DNA from: Jacaranda mimosifolia
Lineage: Eukaryota; Streptophyta; Magnoliopsida; Lamiales; Bignoniaceae
Length of the DNA stretch: 64,000 nucleotides
Reading direction: 5' to 3'
Assembly (NCBI GenBank): GCA_018894105.1
Contig: CM032119.1
Span: 19,609,246-19,673,245, forward strand
This document shows positions 22,350-35,011 of the stretch, one piece after another; the first letter of the stretch is position 1, and every line of letters begins with the position of its first letter. The notes beneath the pieces are model-generated. The model saw only the letters and a program-made list of their open reading frames with translations. It was not told the DNA's origin and made no database searches. The position numbers were made by a program, and so were the translations under genes.

Positions 22350-24590
22350 TGAAAGCTAGTGATGCACTAGGATTCAATAATAAAACTTCAAAAGCTCATA
22401 TTAACTAGTTCTTCACAAGAAAACAAGGATTTAAACATAATAGGGATTTATATTTGGATGGAGAGCTACCTTGATTGGCAAAATCCAAATGAAAGATGAA
22501 GAACTCTTTTTCAATCCAGAAACTGTCAAATAGCGGCGCAGCTAGAAGGATGCAACTTTTTCATGATCTAGATGTCTCCAAAATATCTAAAAACATTACA
22601 GTATATCCTAAACTCTATGATGAAGCTACTGAAAAAATTTCAGATCAAAAATCCTTCTGGATATCCTGAAAAAAAATCTCCAAGTCACAGCCCTAACTAG
22701 CAGATCTCCAAAGCACAACATTTCTATTGTCATGCCTCTATCAAAATGATCCACAGTTCAATGCTATTTCCAATTTCTCCTCAATATTAGCTGGAGATAG
22801 AGATGAGAAATAAGAGCTTGAAGGCTTATTTAGGGGTTAGAGAAGAAGAGAGAAGTGGAGCTTCAACTCATGAGGCAACACTTTGGAGGAGGCAAAATGT
22901 GAGAATCTAATTCTTCACATGGATTGTGATATATGGCCGCCCACTCTCACCTCCATATCTATATATAGAGGGAGGATGGTGTGATTTCAAGGTGGAATCA
23001 CACCATCCTCAAGGTGGGGAGACCGCCCACTTGCATTGCAAGTTGGCAAATTCAAATCAAACTTGAATTTTCTATGTATTTTAATTACATTTGGAATCTA
23101 ATTTCAAATTAATTAAATGCCACGCCAATGAACCTTTCATTTGAATTTTCCCTCCAATTTAGATTTCTCTCATTAATTAAATTAAGCACTTCAATTTAAT
23201 TAATTTAATCCTTGACTTAACTCTTAAGCCAATTAGCTTAACTTTTTAAGCTAATAATTGTAAACTTAACTCTTTAAATTAGCTTGACCTATTGATGGTC
23301 ATATGGCACCAAATAATTAACTCCTTAATTACTGGTCTAATTTAACTCCTTAAATTATTTGATCAATTTAACAATTAAATTAATCAAGTCAAAATTGACC
23401 TCAATTTTTGGTCACCCCAAAATCGGTCACATGGAGTAAGTTTCTAACACTTACAAATATTCTTCCATCATTTAGGAAAAGCAATTAGCTTTTTTTGTGT
23501 GGCTTGATAGGTTCTACCATTCATTGGACATGGGCTCACAACTCCTTGTAACTTTTGAATATCACATATTCATTTTACTTTAAACTCCTTTAAAATAATC
23601 GACTCAATTCAATTAATCACCATTAATTGAAGAGTACCCAATATCCATGGTCGATGCTGAATCTCAAGCCCATGGAGCCTAACTAATTGGACAAAATGAA
23701 TGCTTTTGGATAACCATTATAGGTCTACGCGTACCATGCAAATATGGCCTTTCTGTCTGTTATTTCCCAAAATAAGTCTAGGACAATATATTTTTCAGCT
23801 CCCTTATAGCCTCGATACTATATCTCTATTCCCAATGTTAGATTCCATTTTATGACCTCATCTTTGGAAAACTTCTTTTCCAAATTATCATACTACTTTG
23901 CGCAAGGATTTCTTGGAATCGATCATTGTAGAATACATAGGAGATGCACTCGCTCTTCACAAAGATGAGGAGTTGGATTCCATCTTGGATCTCAGAAACC
24001 TCTATGTCTAAGTAGCTCATGCCTAATCACCATCTGAACGGCCTGCTAAGTGACCAAGGAGGAGTCAAAGCATGAGGACCTAAACATAAGGTTACCATGG
24101 ATCCTCAGGTCAAAGGACTAATTATATGCACTAGCATAAGCTGGAGAATTTGCCACTCTCAACTTGCCACTTTGGCTATCTAGTGGGTTCTCTGGGCAGG
24201 CCTTCAGTACCTTGTTCGCTAACAAACACCCACTAGTATGCATCTATATCTCACATGGGATTGCTCATGAAACGGAGTAATATCCAATTCTTAGATCTAT
24301 GCATCGTTAGTGTAAGTCTATCTGAATCTTAGATGCCCTGTCTCTTAAGATTCTATGACTTGAAAGATTTAGGATCACGATCGTGTAAAACTTATTCCAT
24401 GATCACCACTCAGTGCGTGACAAAGTCCCATAGTCTTATGTGATCTAAGCGCTTCAAGCAAATGCCAGTGAAGTATTAATAAGCATAAGATAAAGATGGC
24501 CATATAATGAATATCATTCAATCAAGATTGCATCACAAGTGAAATAGTTTACATACCAATCTAATTGGCTTGTAGGGCACTATTCTAACA
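22350..24590 (-). repeat. Copia-B 5' LTR
   Basis: The plus strand starts TGAAAGCTAGTGATGCACTA and ends CTATTCTAACA. Its length equals the 3' LTR (2241 bp). A TATA-like element (CTCTATATATAGATA on the minus strand) lies at 22956-22970 and the TTAA-rich array upstream of it at about 23170-23390. Confidence 0.9.
22956..22970 (-). promoter_or_regulatory. Copia-B 5' LTR TATA box
   Basis: CTCTATATATAGATA on the minus strand. The same CTATATATAGA string occurs at the same LTR position in most other copies (13151, 14935, 31391, 32606, 44255, 56940), which supports it as the core promoter. Confidence 0.6.
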
Positions 24591-24595
24591 TATTC

Positions 24596-24995
24596 TTCGG
24601 GCAAGCCTTCAGTGCCTTGTTCCCTAAAAAACACTCACTAACATGCATCCATATCTTATAAAGGATTGCTTATGGAATGGAGCAACATCTGATCCTTAGA
24701 TTTATGCATCGTTAGTGCAAGTCCATCCGGATCTTAGATGGCATATCTTATAAAATTCTATGACTAGAAAACTTTAAGATCACGATCGTGTAAGACTTAT
24801 TCCATGATTATCACCTACTGCGTGACCAAGTCCCGTAGTCTATACGTGATCTAAGGACTTCAACTAAATACTAGTGAAGTAAATTTAAGCATAAGATGAA
24901 GATGACCATTTAAATAATATCATTCAATCAAGATTGTATCACAAGTGAAATACTTTACAATACCAATCTAATTGGTTTGCGGGGCACTTCCAACA
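24596..24995 (-). repeat. Copia-A 3' LTR, right part
   Basis: It resumes TTCGGGCAAGCCTTCAGTGC exactly where 14328 stopped and ends CACTTCCAACA. It is followed by the polypurine tract of Copia-A at 24996. Confidence 0.85.
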
Positions 24996-26774
24996 ATCTC
25001 TCACTTGGCCTAAAGCCAATTCCTCATAGTCTTAAGACCTATCTTCTCAAGATGTCCTTCAAAAACCATTTGCGATATGGGTTTAGTGAGTGGATCTGCT
25101 ATATTCTTTTCTGAGGCAACTCTCTCCGCTCCAATGTCGCTTCATTCAATGATTTCCTGGATCAAATGATATCGCCTCAATATGTGCTTGGATTGCTGTT
25201 GAGATCTTGGCTCTTTAGCTTGCGCTACCACCCCATTGTTGTTGAGATCTTGACTCTTAGATGAAATTTTTTATCCAAACACCTTTCTTTGTAGCTTCTG
25301 AAGCTGCAATGTACTCTACCTCAGAAGTGGAATCGATCATGGTATCTTGTTTGGAAATTTTCCAACTCACTGCGCTCCATTGAGGTAAAATATAAATCTA
25401 GAAGTAGATTTTAGGTCATCTTCATCGAATTGGAATCTAGAGTCCAAAAATCCCTCGAATTTCAATTCTCCATTACTATAAACCAAAAAAGTCCTTAGTC
25501 TCTCTCAAGTACTTAAGGATTGCTTTTATGGCTATCCGGTGACTTTTACTGGCATTGGATTGGAAACAACCCATAATACTTAGAGCGTGTGCCACATCTG
25601 GCTTTGTACATTGAGCGACAAACATTATGTTCCTAATAGCAGATGCATAAGGTATGCGGGACATCCTTTATCTCACATCGTCAGTCTTAGTGGCTATAGA
25701 CCTGGAGAGACGAATGTCATATCCCATAAAGACAGATCCCCTCTGGGATTCTTCCATACTAAATCTCTTTAGTATATTGTTAATGTATGGAGTTTGAGAA
25801 AGTCTCAGCATCCTCTTTGATCTATCTCTATAGATAAGTATTCTCAATACATAAGATGCTTCTCCCAAATCCTTCATGGAGATTTGAGTAGATAACCATG
25901 CTTCAGTACACTCTAACATTTCTATCTCATTCCTAATAAAAAGAATGTTATTGACATAAAGCACAATAAATTGTACACTACTGTCACTTGCCTTCTTATA
26001 TACGTAAGGTTCATACATATTCTTTACAATGCCAAATGATTTGACTGTCATACCAAAATGTATTTTCTAACTTTGAGATGCCTGTTTGAGTCCATATATG
26101 GATCTCTGGAGTTTGCAAAACGTTTGCTCACTTCCCTTGGATGTAAAACCTTGTGGTTGCTCCAAATAGATTTCTTCTTCAATGTTGCCATTGAGGAAAG
26201 CGATTTTTACATCCATTTGCCACACCTCATAGACATAATATACGGTTATAGCAAGCAAAATCAGAATAAACTTAGGCATTATGATCGGTGAAAAGGTTTC
26301 CTCAAAATTGATATCAGGTCCTTAAGTGTAACCTTTTGCCATTAGTCACGCCTTAAAAGTCGTTACCTCTCCATCAACTCCAAGCTTATGCTTATAGATC
26401 CACTTGCAACCAGTAGGAATTATTCCCTCTGGTGGATCTACCAAAGTCCATACTTTGTTTGAGTACATACAATCCATTTGGGATTTCATAGCATTTAACC
26501 AATGTCTCAAGTCTTTGTCCGACATAGCTTCCTTATAGGTTTTCGGATCGCTATCTGATTGGCTTATCTCATGAAGAAATTTGAACCTTTCAGGTTGTTT
26601 CCTAATCCGGTCAGACCTTCTCAGAGGTTGTGTGTAAGGCTCTTGATGCTCACTTGTTTTTACCGCTTGTGGGATTTGATGATCATTTTCAACTTTATCA
26701 AGTTCAACAATAACACCTTTTCTATCTAATAGAAATTTCTTTTCTAAAAAGTGGGCGTTCCTCGATATAAACAC
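24996..26774 (-). pseudogene. Copia-A reverse transcriptase and RNase H remnant
   Basis: RT pieces are 26346-26774 (linker with RRSDRIRKQPERF, then the RT start SNKVWTLVDPPEGIIPTGCK), 26067-26279 (WQMDVKIAFLNGNIEEEIYL) and 25668-26051. The last holds the active-site box at 25947-25958, which reads Y-V-N-N instead of Y-V-D-D. Both catalytic Asp are lost by G-to-A changes on the coding strand. The thumb and connection are at 25476-25664 (IPYASAIRNIMF). RNase H at about 25240-25400 is readable but broken. Each block is in its own frame. Confidence 0.9.
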
Positions 26775-27560
26775 CTTTCATTTCGAGGGATTATAGAATT
26801 AATAACCCAAAGACTCTTTTGGGTATTCCACAAACTTGCACAAGGTGGATCTACTATCCAACTTGTCTCCAACTAACTGCTTGACGTAAGCAAGAGATCC
26901 CTAAGCCTTAAGATAATAGTAAATGAGTGCTTCGCCAAACCAAATCTCATGTGGTGTCTTTGGCACTGACTTTGAAGGTACTACATTTAGTAGCTTCGCT
27001 ACTATTTCTAAGGCGTATGCCCAAAAGCATATGGGCACATCGAAAAAACGCATCATGGAGCTTACCATGTCCAACAAAGTACAGTTTTTCATTTCAACTA
27101 TTCCATTGTGTTGGGATGTGCAGGGTGGAGTCCATTGAGAGAGAATCCCATTGTCCTTTAGATAATCCAAGAATTCAGTACTTAAGTATTCTTTCCCTCG
27201 ATTCGATTAAAGAGCTTTAATACTAAGTCCCTTTTGCTTTTCCACTTCATTCCTTTACTCTTTGAAATTTTCAAAAGTTTCGACTTGTACTTCATAATAT
27301 ACACATATCTGAACTGACTATAATTATTGGTGAAGATGATGAAGTAGGAATAGCCGCCTCTCACACTTACTCTTAGTGGGCCACAAACGTCTGTATGGAT
27401 CAAATTCAAAGGACTTGTGGTATGTTTCGTTTATCCTACAAATGGAGCCTTGGTCATTTTACCCTTCAAACAAGATTGACAAGTAGGAAGATTTTCAATG
27501 CCACTAATATTTAGTGTTTTGAGAGCTTTTAACTTGTTCATCCTACTTTTAGAGATATAT
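26775..27560 (-). pseudogene. Copia-A integrase remnant
   Basis: rve-type integrase. The piece at 27182-27409 begins MNLIHTDVCGPLRVSVRGGY, with the first catalytic Asp. The later TDDYS motif reads TNNYS. The piece at 26901-27170 contains ILSQWTPPCTSQHNGIVEMK, so the catalytic Glu is kept in a mutated context, then PICFWAYALE and KTPHEIWFG. The strand between them, which should carry the second Asp, is frameshifted. The enzyme would insert the element DNA into chromosomes. Confidence 0.88.
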
Positions 27561-28010
27561 CCAATTCTTGCATGCTAAAAAAGGTAGCCTCTTGGTTATC
27601 TAACTTTCTTTTACTTGATTGTGTACATTAATGAAGGTTGAGAATTGAGTATTTATAATATGTTATTCAATGTACCTTGTGCAATTAAAGAACTATTCTT
27701 TAATACTTTCAATACCCCATTCGATATAGAAAAATCATATTCTTCATTATCAAGAACAAGAATTGAAATAATGTTCTTAACAAATTGGGGTGTATAATAA
27801 CAAGGATCTAATATAATGCAAGCATTCCCTAAGTCAAACTTGACTACGCCTTAGACTGTGGCGAAAACTCTTGTTCCATTTCCTAGATGAAGGATCATAT
27901 CCCTTTCATTAAGACTCTTTTTTCTTTCTATCCCCTGTAATAAATTACAAAGGTGAGAACCACATGAGGTATGAAATATCCATGAGGAAGAATTAGTAGT
28001 AAAGTGCACT
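27561..28010 (-). pseudogene. Copia-A protease and GAG-pre-integrase remnant
   Basis: Aligned with Copia-D, this stretch covers the zinc-binding pre-integrase domain and the aspartic protease. The protease neighbourhood is in 27851-28096 (SSSWIFHTSCGSHLCNLLQG). The D-T-G box reads H-T-S, so the catalytic Asp is lost. The pre-integrase histidines and cysteines are not in one frame here. Confidence 0.7.
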
Positions 28011-28839
28011 TCAATAAAGTACATACCCTTCCCAAGGGTGCCAAGGTATTCTTTGCAATTCTTTTCCAATGCCCCTTTTTGCCACAATAAAAACAAGTTG
28101 CATCGGTTTTGTCACATTTCTTCTTCTTAACTTCCCCCAAACCTTGCTATGGTTGCTTTTCTTTCGAGAATGAACTATTTTTCCTCTTCTCTTTCTTGAG
28201 CCCCTAGGGCTTTTCGACTTGGAGGTAGATGCAAGCATAAGATGATTTTCCCTTTTTATAGTCGCCTTGGCGATCACCATCATGTTCACCAATTCATTAA
28301 TCATCACTTCTTGTTTAGATATATTAAAGTTCATAACAAATTGGTCCAACGAGGGAGATAATAACTGTAGGATCAAATCCATGTAGAGATCATTATCCAC
28401 AACCACATCAAGTTGACCAAGCATTTTGATGAGTCCTATCATCTTAAGTTTGTAGTCATGGACACTTGAACCCTCTATCATCGTAGACCTAAAGGGCTAT
28501 CTCGATAAAGCAAACCTTTCGTATCTTGTTTGTACACCATACAACTCTTTTATAGATTTCACAGACATGTCTTATATGCTCATAAGTCTTTTTCAGCTTA
28601 TTGTTCATGGATGTGATCATGAGGCATCTTGTTTGTAGATCATCATCTACAAACTTAGTGAACAATTCACATGCCTCATCGGATGGGTCATCACCCAGGG
28701 TATTCGACGAACTTTGGTCAAGGACATAAATTCTCTTTTTGGAGTCAAGAGTGATTTTATGGTTCCTTAACCAATCACGAAAGTTAGGTCTAGTAAGCTT
28801 ATTGGTTTTCGAAATAGATTGGAGTGGATTCTTAGCCAT
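28011..28839 (-). pseudogene. Copia-A gag remnant
   Basis: Retrotran_gag_2 capsid/nucleocapsid protein. The first piece, 28489-28839, starts MAKNPLQSISKTNKLTRPNF, the conserved start of this family. A frameshift leads to 28011-28481, with IGLIKMLGQLDVVVDNDLYM, SLDQFVMNFNISKQEVM and a basic tail. The CCHC zinc knuckle near 28060-28110 is readable in another frame (CFYCGKKGHWKRIA) and has lost the last Cys. It would form the virus-like particle that packages element RNA. Confidence 0.88.
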
Positions 28840-30775
28840 TTTCTTTTGAAGATTTTCAAAAAATCTACAAGAGGAGAAAAAAGAGTATAAGCATAAGATT
28901 GAATATTTCTCCCACTATTTTATCGAATCCTTCACCCCCTAGTAGAATTCGAAAAATCTCATTTCTTAGTGAGAATCAAGATCTTAAGGACTTGTAAGTG
29001 GACCCCAGGTTTGAGTGCCATCCACAAACAATCGAAAGGTAAGCAACATTTGCCAATTGCATTTCATGAAACTTTCGATATATTTTACCTCGCTCTTCAT
29101 GTAGATCTCCGCTTCGAGTGCCTCTACATTACTAGGTGTTAAGTCAAATCTACCAATCAAATTGTGATTTAAGACCGCTCCATGACATCCCCCACTTCGA
29201 GTGCCAATGCATCAGAAGGCTCAAAGCAAAGGTGCATCTCATGCAAAGTATATGATCATAGCTTTCCACCTAAGTATGACCCCCGCTTCGAGTCCCATAA
29301 CACAAAGGTGGTAGGTCGTCATGCCATATACTATTGGTAGAAGGCATGGATTAATTAAAACTCCTTTTAATTTATATCCATTTTGACTTAATATTTAAAT
29401 CACTTAGACATTCTCAGTGGAGGGTTTTTCTTGCTTGCAAAGATCTCATCAATTTTATTTTCTTATTTAGGTTTTCTATATCCTAACCATGCATTTCACA
29501 CATCAATAGGATATGGAAAGCGTAAATAAGTAAATGTGCCTAGCATACTCATAGGGTAGGATGACTATGAGCCTAACCAAGTGATGCACATAGAGACATA
29601 GGTGCACCACTTAGTTGATTTTAAGTGGTTTGATTAAATCTAGCTATTACATGAGTGTATGCTTATACATTCATGGGTCTTCTTGGGTCTTCATGCCTCC
29701 ATTCGTCTCATTGCTCCTTGTAACATTTACAAGAGAAAGACATCCTCACTCTTAGTGATTCTACTGTCATAATATTTACAAGATAGAAATTAAGAGGCAT
29801 GCAAGCCCCAATTTAATACAACCTTTTTCAACAACTTGAAACAAATAAAATCAATATTAAAGGCTCATTATCATCCCCATTCATTCATCATCCATTCAAT
29901 AATTAAATGAACAATAAATAAATTTAGAATTAATAATTAATCCCAACAATTAAATGCTTATCTCATAAACAATTAATTGGCCAAGCAAGAGCAAGCATAA
30001 CATTTATGCATCATTATTGAAGATTAACAAGTTTTTGAAAGCAATCAAAAATGTCAAACATAATTTTGAGAACTTGCATAATACTTGTGCATTTATTATG
30101 CGAGATATAAAATACTTTTGGTCACGAAAGGAGCCTAACTCAAAACCAGCCTTGATCAAAACTTGCTACTACCGGGCAGGCCTGGGCGCACAACTAGGCG
30201 GCTGGTGAGCGCTTGGCGCATCCACTGCCCAGCCAGCTCTTGGCTAGGGCTGGTAGCTACCCTATTTTGTGGTCATGAGAGAGTCAAGTGAAATTTGGCT
30301 CAACTTTTGCACACCAAAAAATTTAATACACCTCCTAAACATGTAACCACACATTACAGATGAAATTTTAGATCTAAAACACCTTTTAAAAATAAAATTC
30401 CAAGTGCTCAATCATGCTTTCAAAACCAAGTTAAAGTAAGAACCACATTCTTCAAAAATCTCCAACAAAACTCCAATCAAATTGGATCAAAAAATGATCG
30501 AAACTCCTTAAGGAAAAATTAAACATGCTACATCACCATATAACAACAACTAATACCGAATCAACATTCAACATTAGCAACTATGAATTAAAACATGCTC
30601 AATATATGAATTAACACTTAAAACACATATTAGCATGAAATCAATTCATCAAGCAGGGAGTTCCACACAACATCATCCAAACACTTCAATCCATGGGTTG
30701 GATCAAGTATTTGGTGATTTGACCAATTCATCACATAAATCAGTCAATCAAAAATCGCAATCATAGCATGAATTA
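28840..30775 (-). other. Copia-A leader region (PBS to gag)
   Basis: Non-coding leader of about 1.94 kb. It holds a GC-rich patch at about 30160-30250 and the four-hairpin array at 28998-29303. The pre-gag hairpin present in the other elements is deleted here (around 28880-28910). Confidence 0.75.
28998..29303 (-). promoter_or_regulatory. Four-hairpin leader array, Copia-A
   Basis: Stem-loops at 28998-29025 (GTGGA/TCCAC), 29101-29127 (GTAGA/TCTAC), 29183-29211 (TG-CAT/ATGCA with one bulge) and 29274-29303 (GTATGA/TAACAC, imperfect). Loops 2, 3 and 4 carry CTTCGAGTGCC-like sequence. Spacing matches Copia-B. Confidence 0.65.
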
Positions 30776-30788
30776 GGCTCCGATACCA
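30776..30788 (-). other. Copia-A primer binding site
   Basis: TGGTATCGGAGCC on the minus strand differs by one base from the plant initiator tRNA-Met site TGGTATCAGAGCC. It lies two bases from the 5' LTR. Confidence 0.9.
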
Positions 30789-30790
30789 CT

Positions 30791-32001
30791 TGAAGGCATA
30801 TGTTGCACTAGGATCTAATAATAAAAATTGAAAATAATTAGTCCACACATGCTACAAAGGATCTAAACATGCCAATGATTCATATATGGAAGGAGAATTG
30901 CCTTGATTTGTAAAAATCAAGCAATTGATAAAGAACTCTTCTTCAATCCAGAAACTATCACACAGCGGCACAGTAGAATTGATGCAACCTTTGCCCAATC
31001 CAAGATTCTCCAAAAATTGAGAAAAAATTATAGCATCTTGTAAACTCCTTGATGAAGCTACTGTAAAATATTCAGCTGAAAAATCTGCAAGGAAGTTCCA
31101 GAAAAAAAATCTCCAAGCGGACTGCCCTGACAGTGGATCTCCAAAAGCAAGCAATCCAATTATCTTGCCTCTAACGTTATGATCCACACACCAATGCTAG
31201 ATCCTAATCTCCTTAAAATTAGATGGAAAATATTAAGGAGATTTTCAGAGATGAAAGGGTTGATTTGAGGTATGATAAGGAGAGAGGAAGTGAAGCTTCA
31301 ACACATGAGGTAACACTTGAGATTGGAGAGAAAATGTGAAAAAATCTAATTCTTCACAATGTGATCAAGTGACCGCCTATCTTTCCCTCTATATCTATAT
31401 ATAAAGTAAGGATGGTGTGTTTCCAAGGTGGCATCACAATTTCCTCAAGGTGACTGGCAACTTGGCCTCGCAAGTTGGCAAGTTGCATTTCAAATTTGAA
31501 TTTGAATTTTATGTGCATTTCAATTTCATTTGGAATCTAATTTCAAATTAATTAAAATGCCACACCAAATGAACCTTTCATTTGAATTTTCCCTCCAAAA
31601 TAAATTATCTTCACTAATTAAATTAAGCACTGTAATTTAATTAATTAACCTTTGACTTAACTCTTAAGTCAATTAGCTAAACTCTTTGAGCCAAGGATTG
31701 TTAACTTAACTCTTTAACCTAACTAGACCAATTGATGGTCATATGGCACCAAATAATTAACTCCTTAATTATTGTTCTAATTTAACTACTTAAATTGGTT
31801 GATCAATTTGACAATTAAATTAATCAAGCCAAGAATGACCTCAATTTTCACTAACCTCAAAATCAGTTCACTATGAGTGATTTTCTAACTCTTAGAAAAT
31901 TTTCCTTCATCAAGTAGGAAATGCTATTAGCTTTTGTGTGTGACCCATTAGGTTCTACCATTCATTGGACGTGGGCTTACAACTACTTGTGACTTTTGAA
32001 T
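30791..32001 (-). repeat. Copia-A 5' LTR, left part
   Basis: It starts TGAAGGCATATGTTGCACTA. A TATA-like string is at 31391-31405, and the TTAA-rich array lies at about 31620-31820. It is cut at TGAAT (31997-32001) by the next insertion and continues at 42568. Confidence 0.88.
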
Positions 32002-32775
32002 TGAAGGCAAGTGAGGCACTCGGATCCAATAATTAAAACTTCAAAAGCTAAAGTTAACTGGTGCTTCACAAGCAAACAAGGATCTAAACATGCTTATGAT
32101 TCAGATTTGGATGGAGTATTCCTTGATTAGCAAAATCCAAAGGAAAGATAAAGAACGCTTCTTCAATCCAAAAACTGTCAAGCAGTGGCGCAGTAGATTT
32201 GGAGCAACTTTTGCCCAATCCAAACTCCTCCAAAAATTCTGGAAAAATTCTAGTAGCTTATCAACTCTTTGATGAATCTAGTATGAAAATTTCAGATCAG
32301 AACTCCTTTAGATCTCCTAGAATAAAATTTCCAAGTTACAGCCATAACTGGTGGATCTCCAAAAGCTAGCAATCTTATTATCTTGCCTCCATCAATATGA
32401 TCTACACACTAAAACTATTTTCTATTTCTCCTCAATATTAGCCAGAAATAGAGAGGAGAAATGAGAGACATATGACCAATTAGGGGTTGGAGAAGAAGAG
32501 AGAAGTAAAGCTTCAATTCATGAGGCAACACTTGAATGAGGGAAAAATGTGAGAATCTGAGTCTTCACATGGAAAATCATTATGACGCCCACCCTCACCT
32601 CTATAGCTATATATAGAGGGAGGATGGTGTGATGCCAAGGTGGAATCACACCTTCCTCAAGGTGGGGACTGCCCACTTGTTTGTAAGTTGGCAAATTCAA
32701 ATCAAATTTGAATTTTGTGTGCATTTCAGTTACATTTGGAATCTAATTTCACATTAATTAAAATGCCATACCAAA
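32002..32775 (-). repeat. Left part of another LTR at the edge of the Copia-C insertion
   Basis: It starts TGAAGGCAAGTGAGGCACTC right after the TGAAT target duplication, so it is the outer boundary of this insertion. Its sequence is closer to the Copia-B LTRs than to the Copia-C LTRs. It stops where the Copia-C 3' LTR begins. It looks like the host LTR of a nested insertion whose right part was lost or fused with the Copia-C 5' LTR. A TATA-like string is at 32606-32618. Confidence 0.75.
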
Positions 32776-34933
32776 TTGAAAGCAAGGCACTAGGATCCAA
32801 TAATAATACTTCAAAAGCTTAAATAAACTAGTGCTTACAAGAAACCAAGAATCTAAACATGTTTTAGTATTTAGATTTGGTTGAAGAGTTACCTTAAGAG
32901 CTTAAATTCAAAGGTAGATTGAAGAACCCCTTCTTCAAATAGAATCTTCCATACAGTGGCACAGCTGGAAGCATGCAATTTTTGACCAATTCAAAATTGT
33001 CCAAAATATTGAAAAAACTTCAGTAGATGATCAATTCCTTGATAAAGCTTCTGGAACAAATTTCAACTCGAAAATCCTTCTGGATCTCCTGGAATAAAAT
33101 CAACAAGAGACTGGTCTTGCAGGTGGATCTCCAAAGGCTTAGCAAACCATTTGTTTTGCCTCTATTGAAATGATCCACCCACCAATCCAAATCCTACTAC
33201 TCCTCACTTGTAGCTGGAGAAAGAGATGAGAGTTGATAGGGATATGGACAATTTTAGGGTAGGGAGAAGAAGAGAAAAGGTGATCTTCAACACATGAATG
33301 AACACCTTGAAAATAGAGGGAAAAGTGAGAATCTAATTCTTCACTTTCTAAATTGTGTGTGCCGCCCGCCTCACTATTTATATATATATAGTGAGGATGG
33401 TAGGATGCCAAGGTAGCATCACACCTTCCTCAAGGAGGAGGTACCACCAACATGCATGCCATGCATGCTTAGTTGGCAAATTCAAATATAATTAGAATTT
33501 TTGTGCATTTGAATTACATTTAAAATATAATTTCAAATTAATTAAATGCCACACTAAAATTATCCTCTCATTTGAATTTTCCCTCCAAATAATATTCTAC
33601 TTATTAATAAATTAAATAATTTAATTTAATTAATTAATTCTTGACTTAACTTTTAAGTCAACTAGCTTAACTCTTTAAGCTTAATTTTGTTAACTTAACT
33701 CTTTAAGTTAACTTGATCAATTGATGGTCACCTGAAACCAAATAATTAACTCTTTAATTATTGGTCTAATTTAACTCCTTAAATTATTTGATCAATTTAA
33801 CACTTAAATTAATCAAGCAAAAATTGGCCTCAATTTCAATTACCCAAAAATGGGTCTCCATGGAGAGAATTTTCTAACACTTAGAAAGCTCCTCCATTTC
33901 TTAGGAAATGTGATTGGATTCTGTGTGTGACCCGATAGGTTCTACCATTCATTGGATATGGGCTCACAAATCCTTGTGACTTTTTAATATCGTATATTCA
34001 TTTTAGTTTAAACTCCTTTTAAACTAATCGACTCAATTCAATTAATCCCCATCAATTGAAGAGTACCTAATCTCCAGGGTCAATGTCCAACCTGAAGCTT
34101 ATGGAGCCCAACTAATTGGCCGAAATGAATGCTTTTGGAGAACCATCATAGCTCTAGTGTACCATGCAAATACGGTACTTCCGTCTCCTATCTCCCGAAT
34201 GTGGCCCAAGGCAAAAGCTTTGGAAAAGTCCTTTTCCAAATTATCATACTATATTGCACAAGATTCATGGAATCAATCATTATAGAATACATAGAAGATG
34301 TACTCGCCCTTCACGAAGACGAGGAGTCGAATTTCATCTTGGATCTCACAAACCTTCATATCTAAGTAGCCCATGTCCAATCACCACCCGAATGGCCTGC
34401 TAAGTGACTAGGGATAAGCCAAAGCATGAGGACCTAAGCACAAGATTACCATGGATCCTCAGGTCAAAGAATTAATTATATACAATAGTGTAAGTGGGGA
34501 GAACTTGCCACTACCAACTTGCCACTCCGGCTATCTAGTGGATTCTTCGGGAGGTCTTCAATGCCTTATTTCCTAACAAGCACCTACTAACATGCATCCA
34601 TATCTCATATGGTATTGCCAATGGAATGGAGCAATATCCAACTCCTTAGATCTATGCATTGTTAGTACAAGTTTATCCGTATCTTAAACACCTTATCTCT
34701 TAAGATCCCATGACTTGGAAGATTTAATATCACAACTGTGTAAGACTTATTCCATTGCGTGACCAAGTCCTGTAGTATTGTGTGATATAAGAGGTTCAAC
34801 CAAATGCTAGTGAAGTAAATATAAGCATAAGATGAAGATGGTCATATTATTAATATCATTCAATCAAGATTGTATCACAAGTAAAATAGTTTACAACGCC
34901 AATCTAATTGGCTTGCTGGGCACTATTCCAACA
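32776..34933 (-). repeat. Copia-C 3' LTR
   Basis: 2158 bp, from TGAAAGCAAGGCACTAGGAT to CACTATTCCAACA. The TATA-like run TATATATATA lies at 33379-33390 and the TTAA-rich array at about 33600-33810, including a perfect inverted repeat GTTAACTTAA / TTAAGTTAAC near 33690. A polypurine tract follows at 34934-34948. Confidence 0.88.
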
Positions 34934-35011
34934 ATCTCTTACTTGCCCTAAAGCTAATTCCCCATTGCCTTAAGACCTATCTTCTCAAGATGTCTTTCAA
35001 AGACCTTTTGC

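Larger units (their letters stand above)
14329..24590 (-). mobile_element. Copia-B, nested Ty1/copia retrotransposon
   Basis: Complete but mutated element inserted in the 3' LTR of Copia-A. Both LTRs are 2241 bp (14329-16569 and 22350-24590), and the internal region is 16570-22349. Flanking 5-mers GATTC (14324-14328) and TATTC (24591-24595) are a target duplication with one mismatch. Removing the element rejoins the host LTR across GTGGATTC|TTCGGG. The LTRs differ at many sites by eye, so the insertion is not recent. Confidence 0.9.

Noticed and set aside
16570..24595. Envelope-like or extra ORF between pol and the 3' LTR, as in some long copia elements
   Set aside because: RNase H remnants run almost up to the polypurine tracts in all four elements, leaving no room for another gene.
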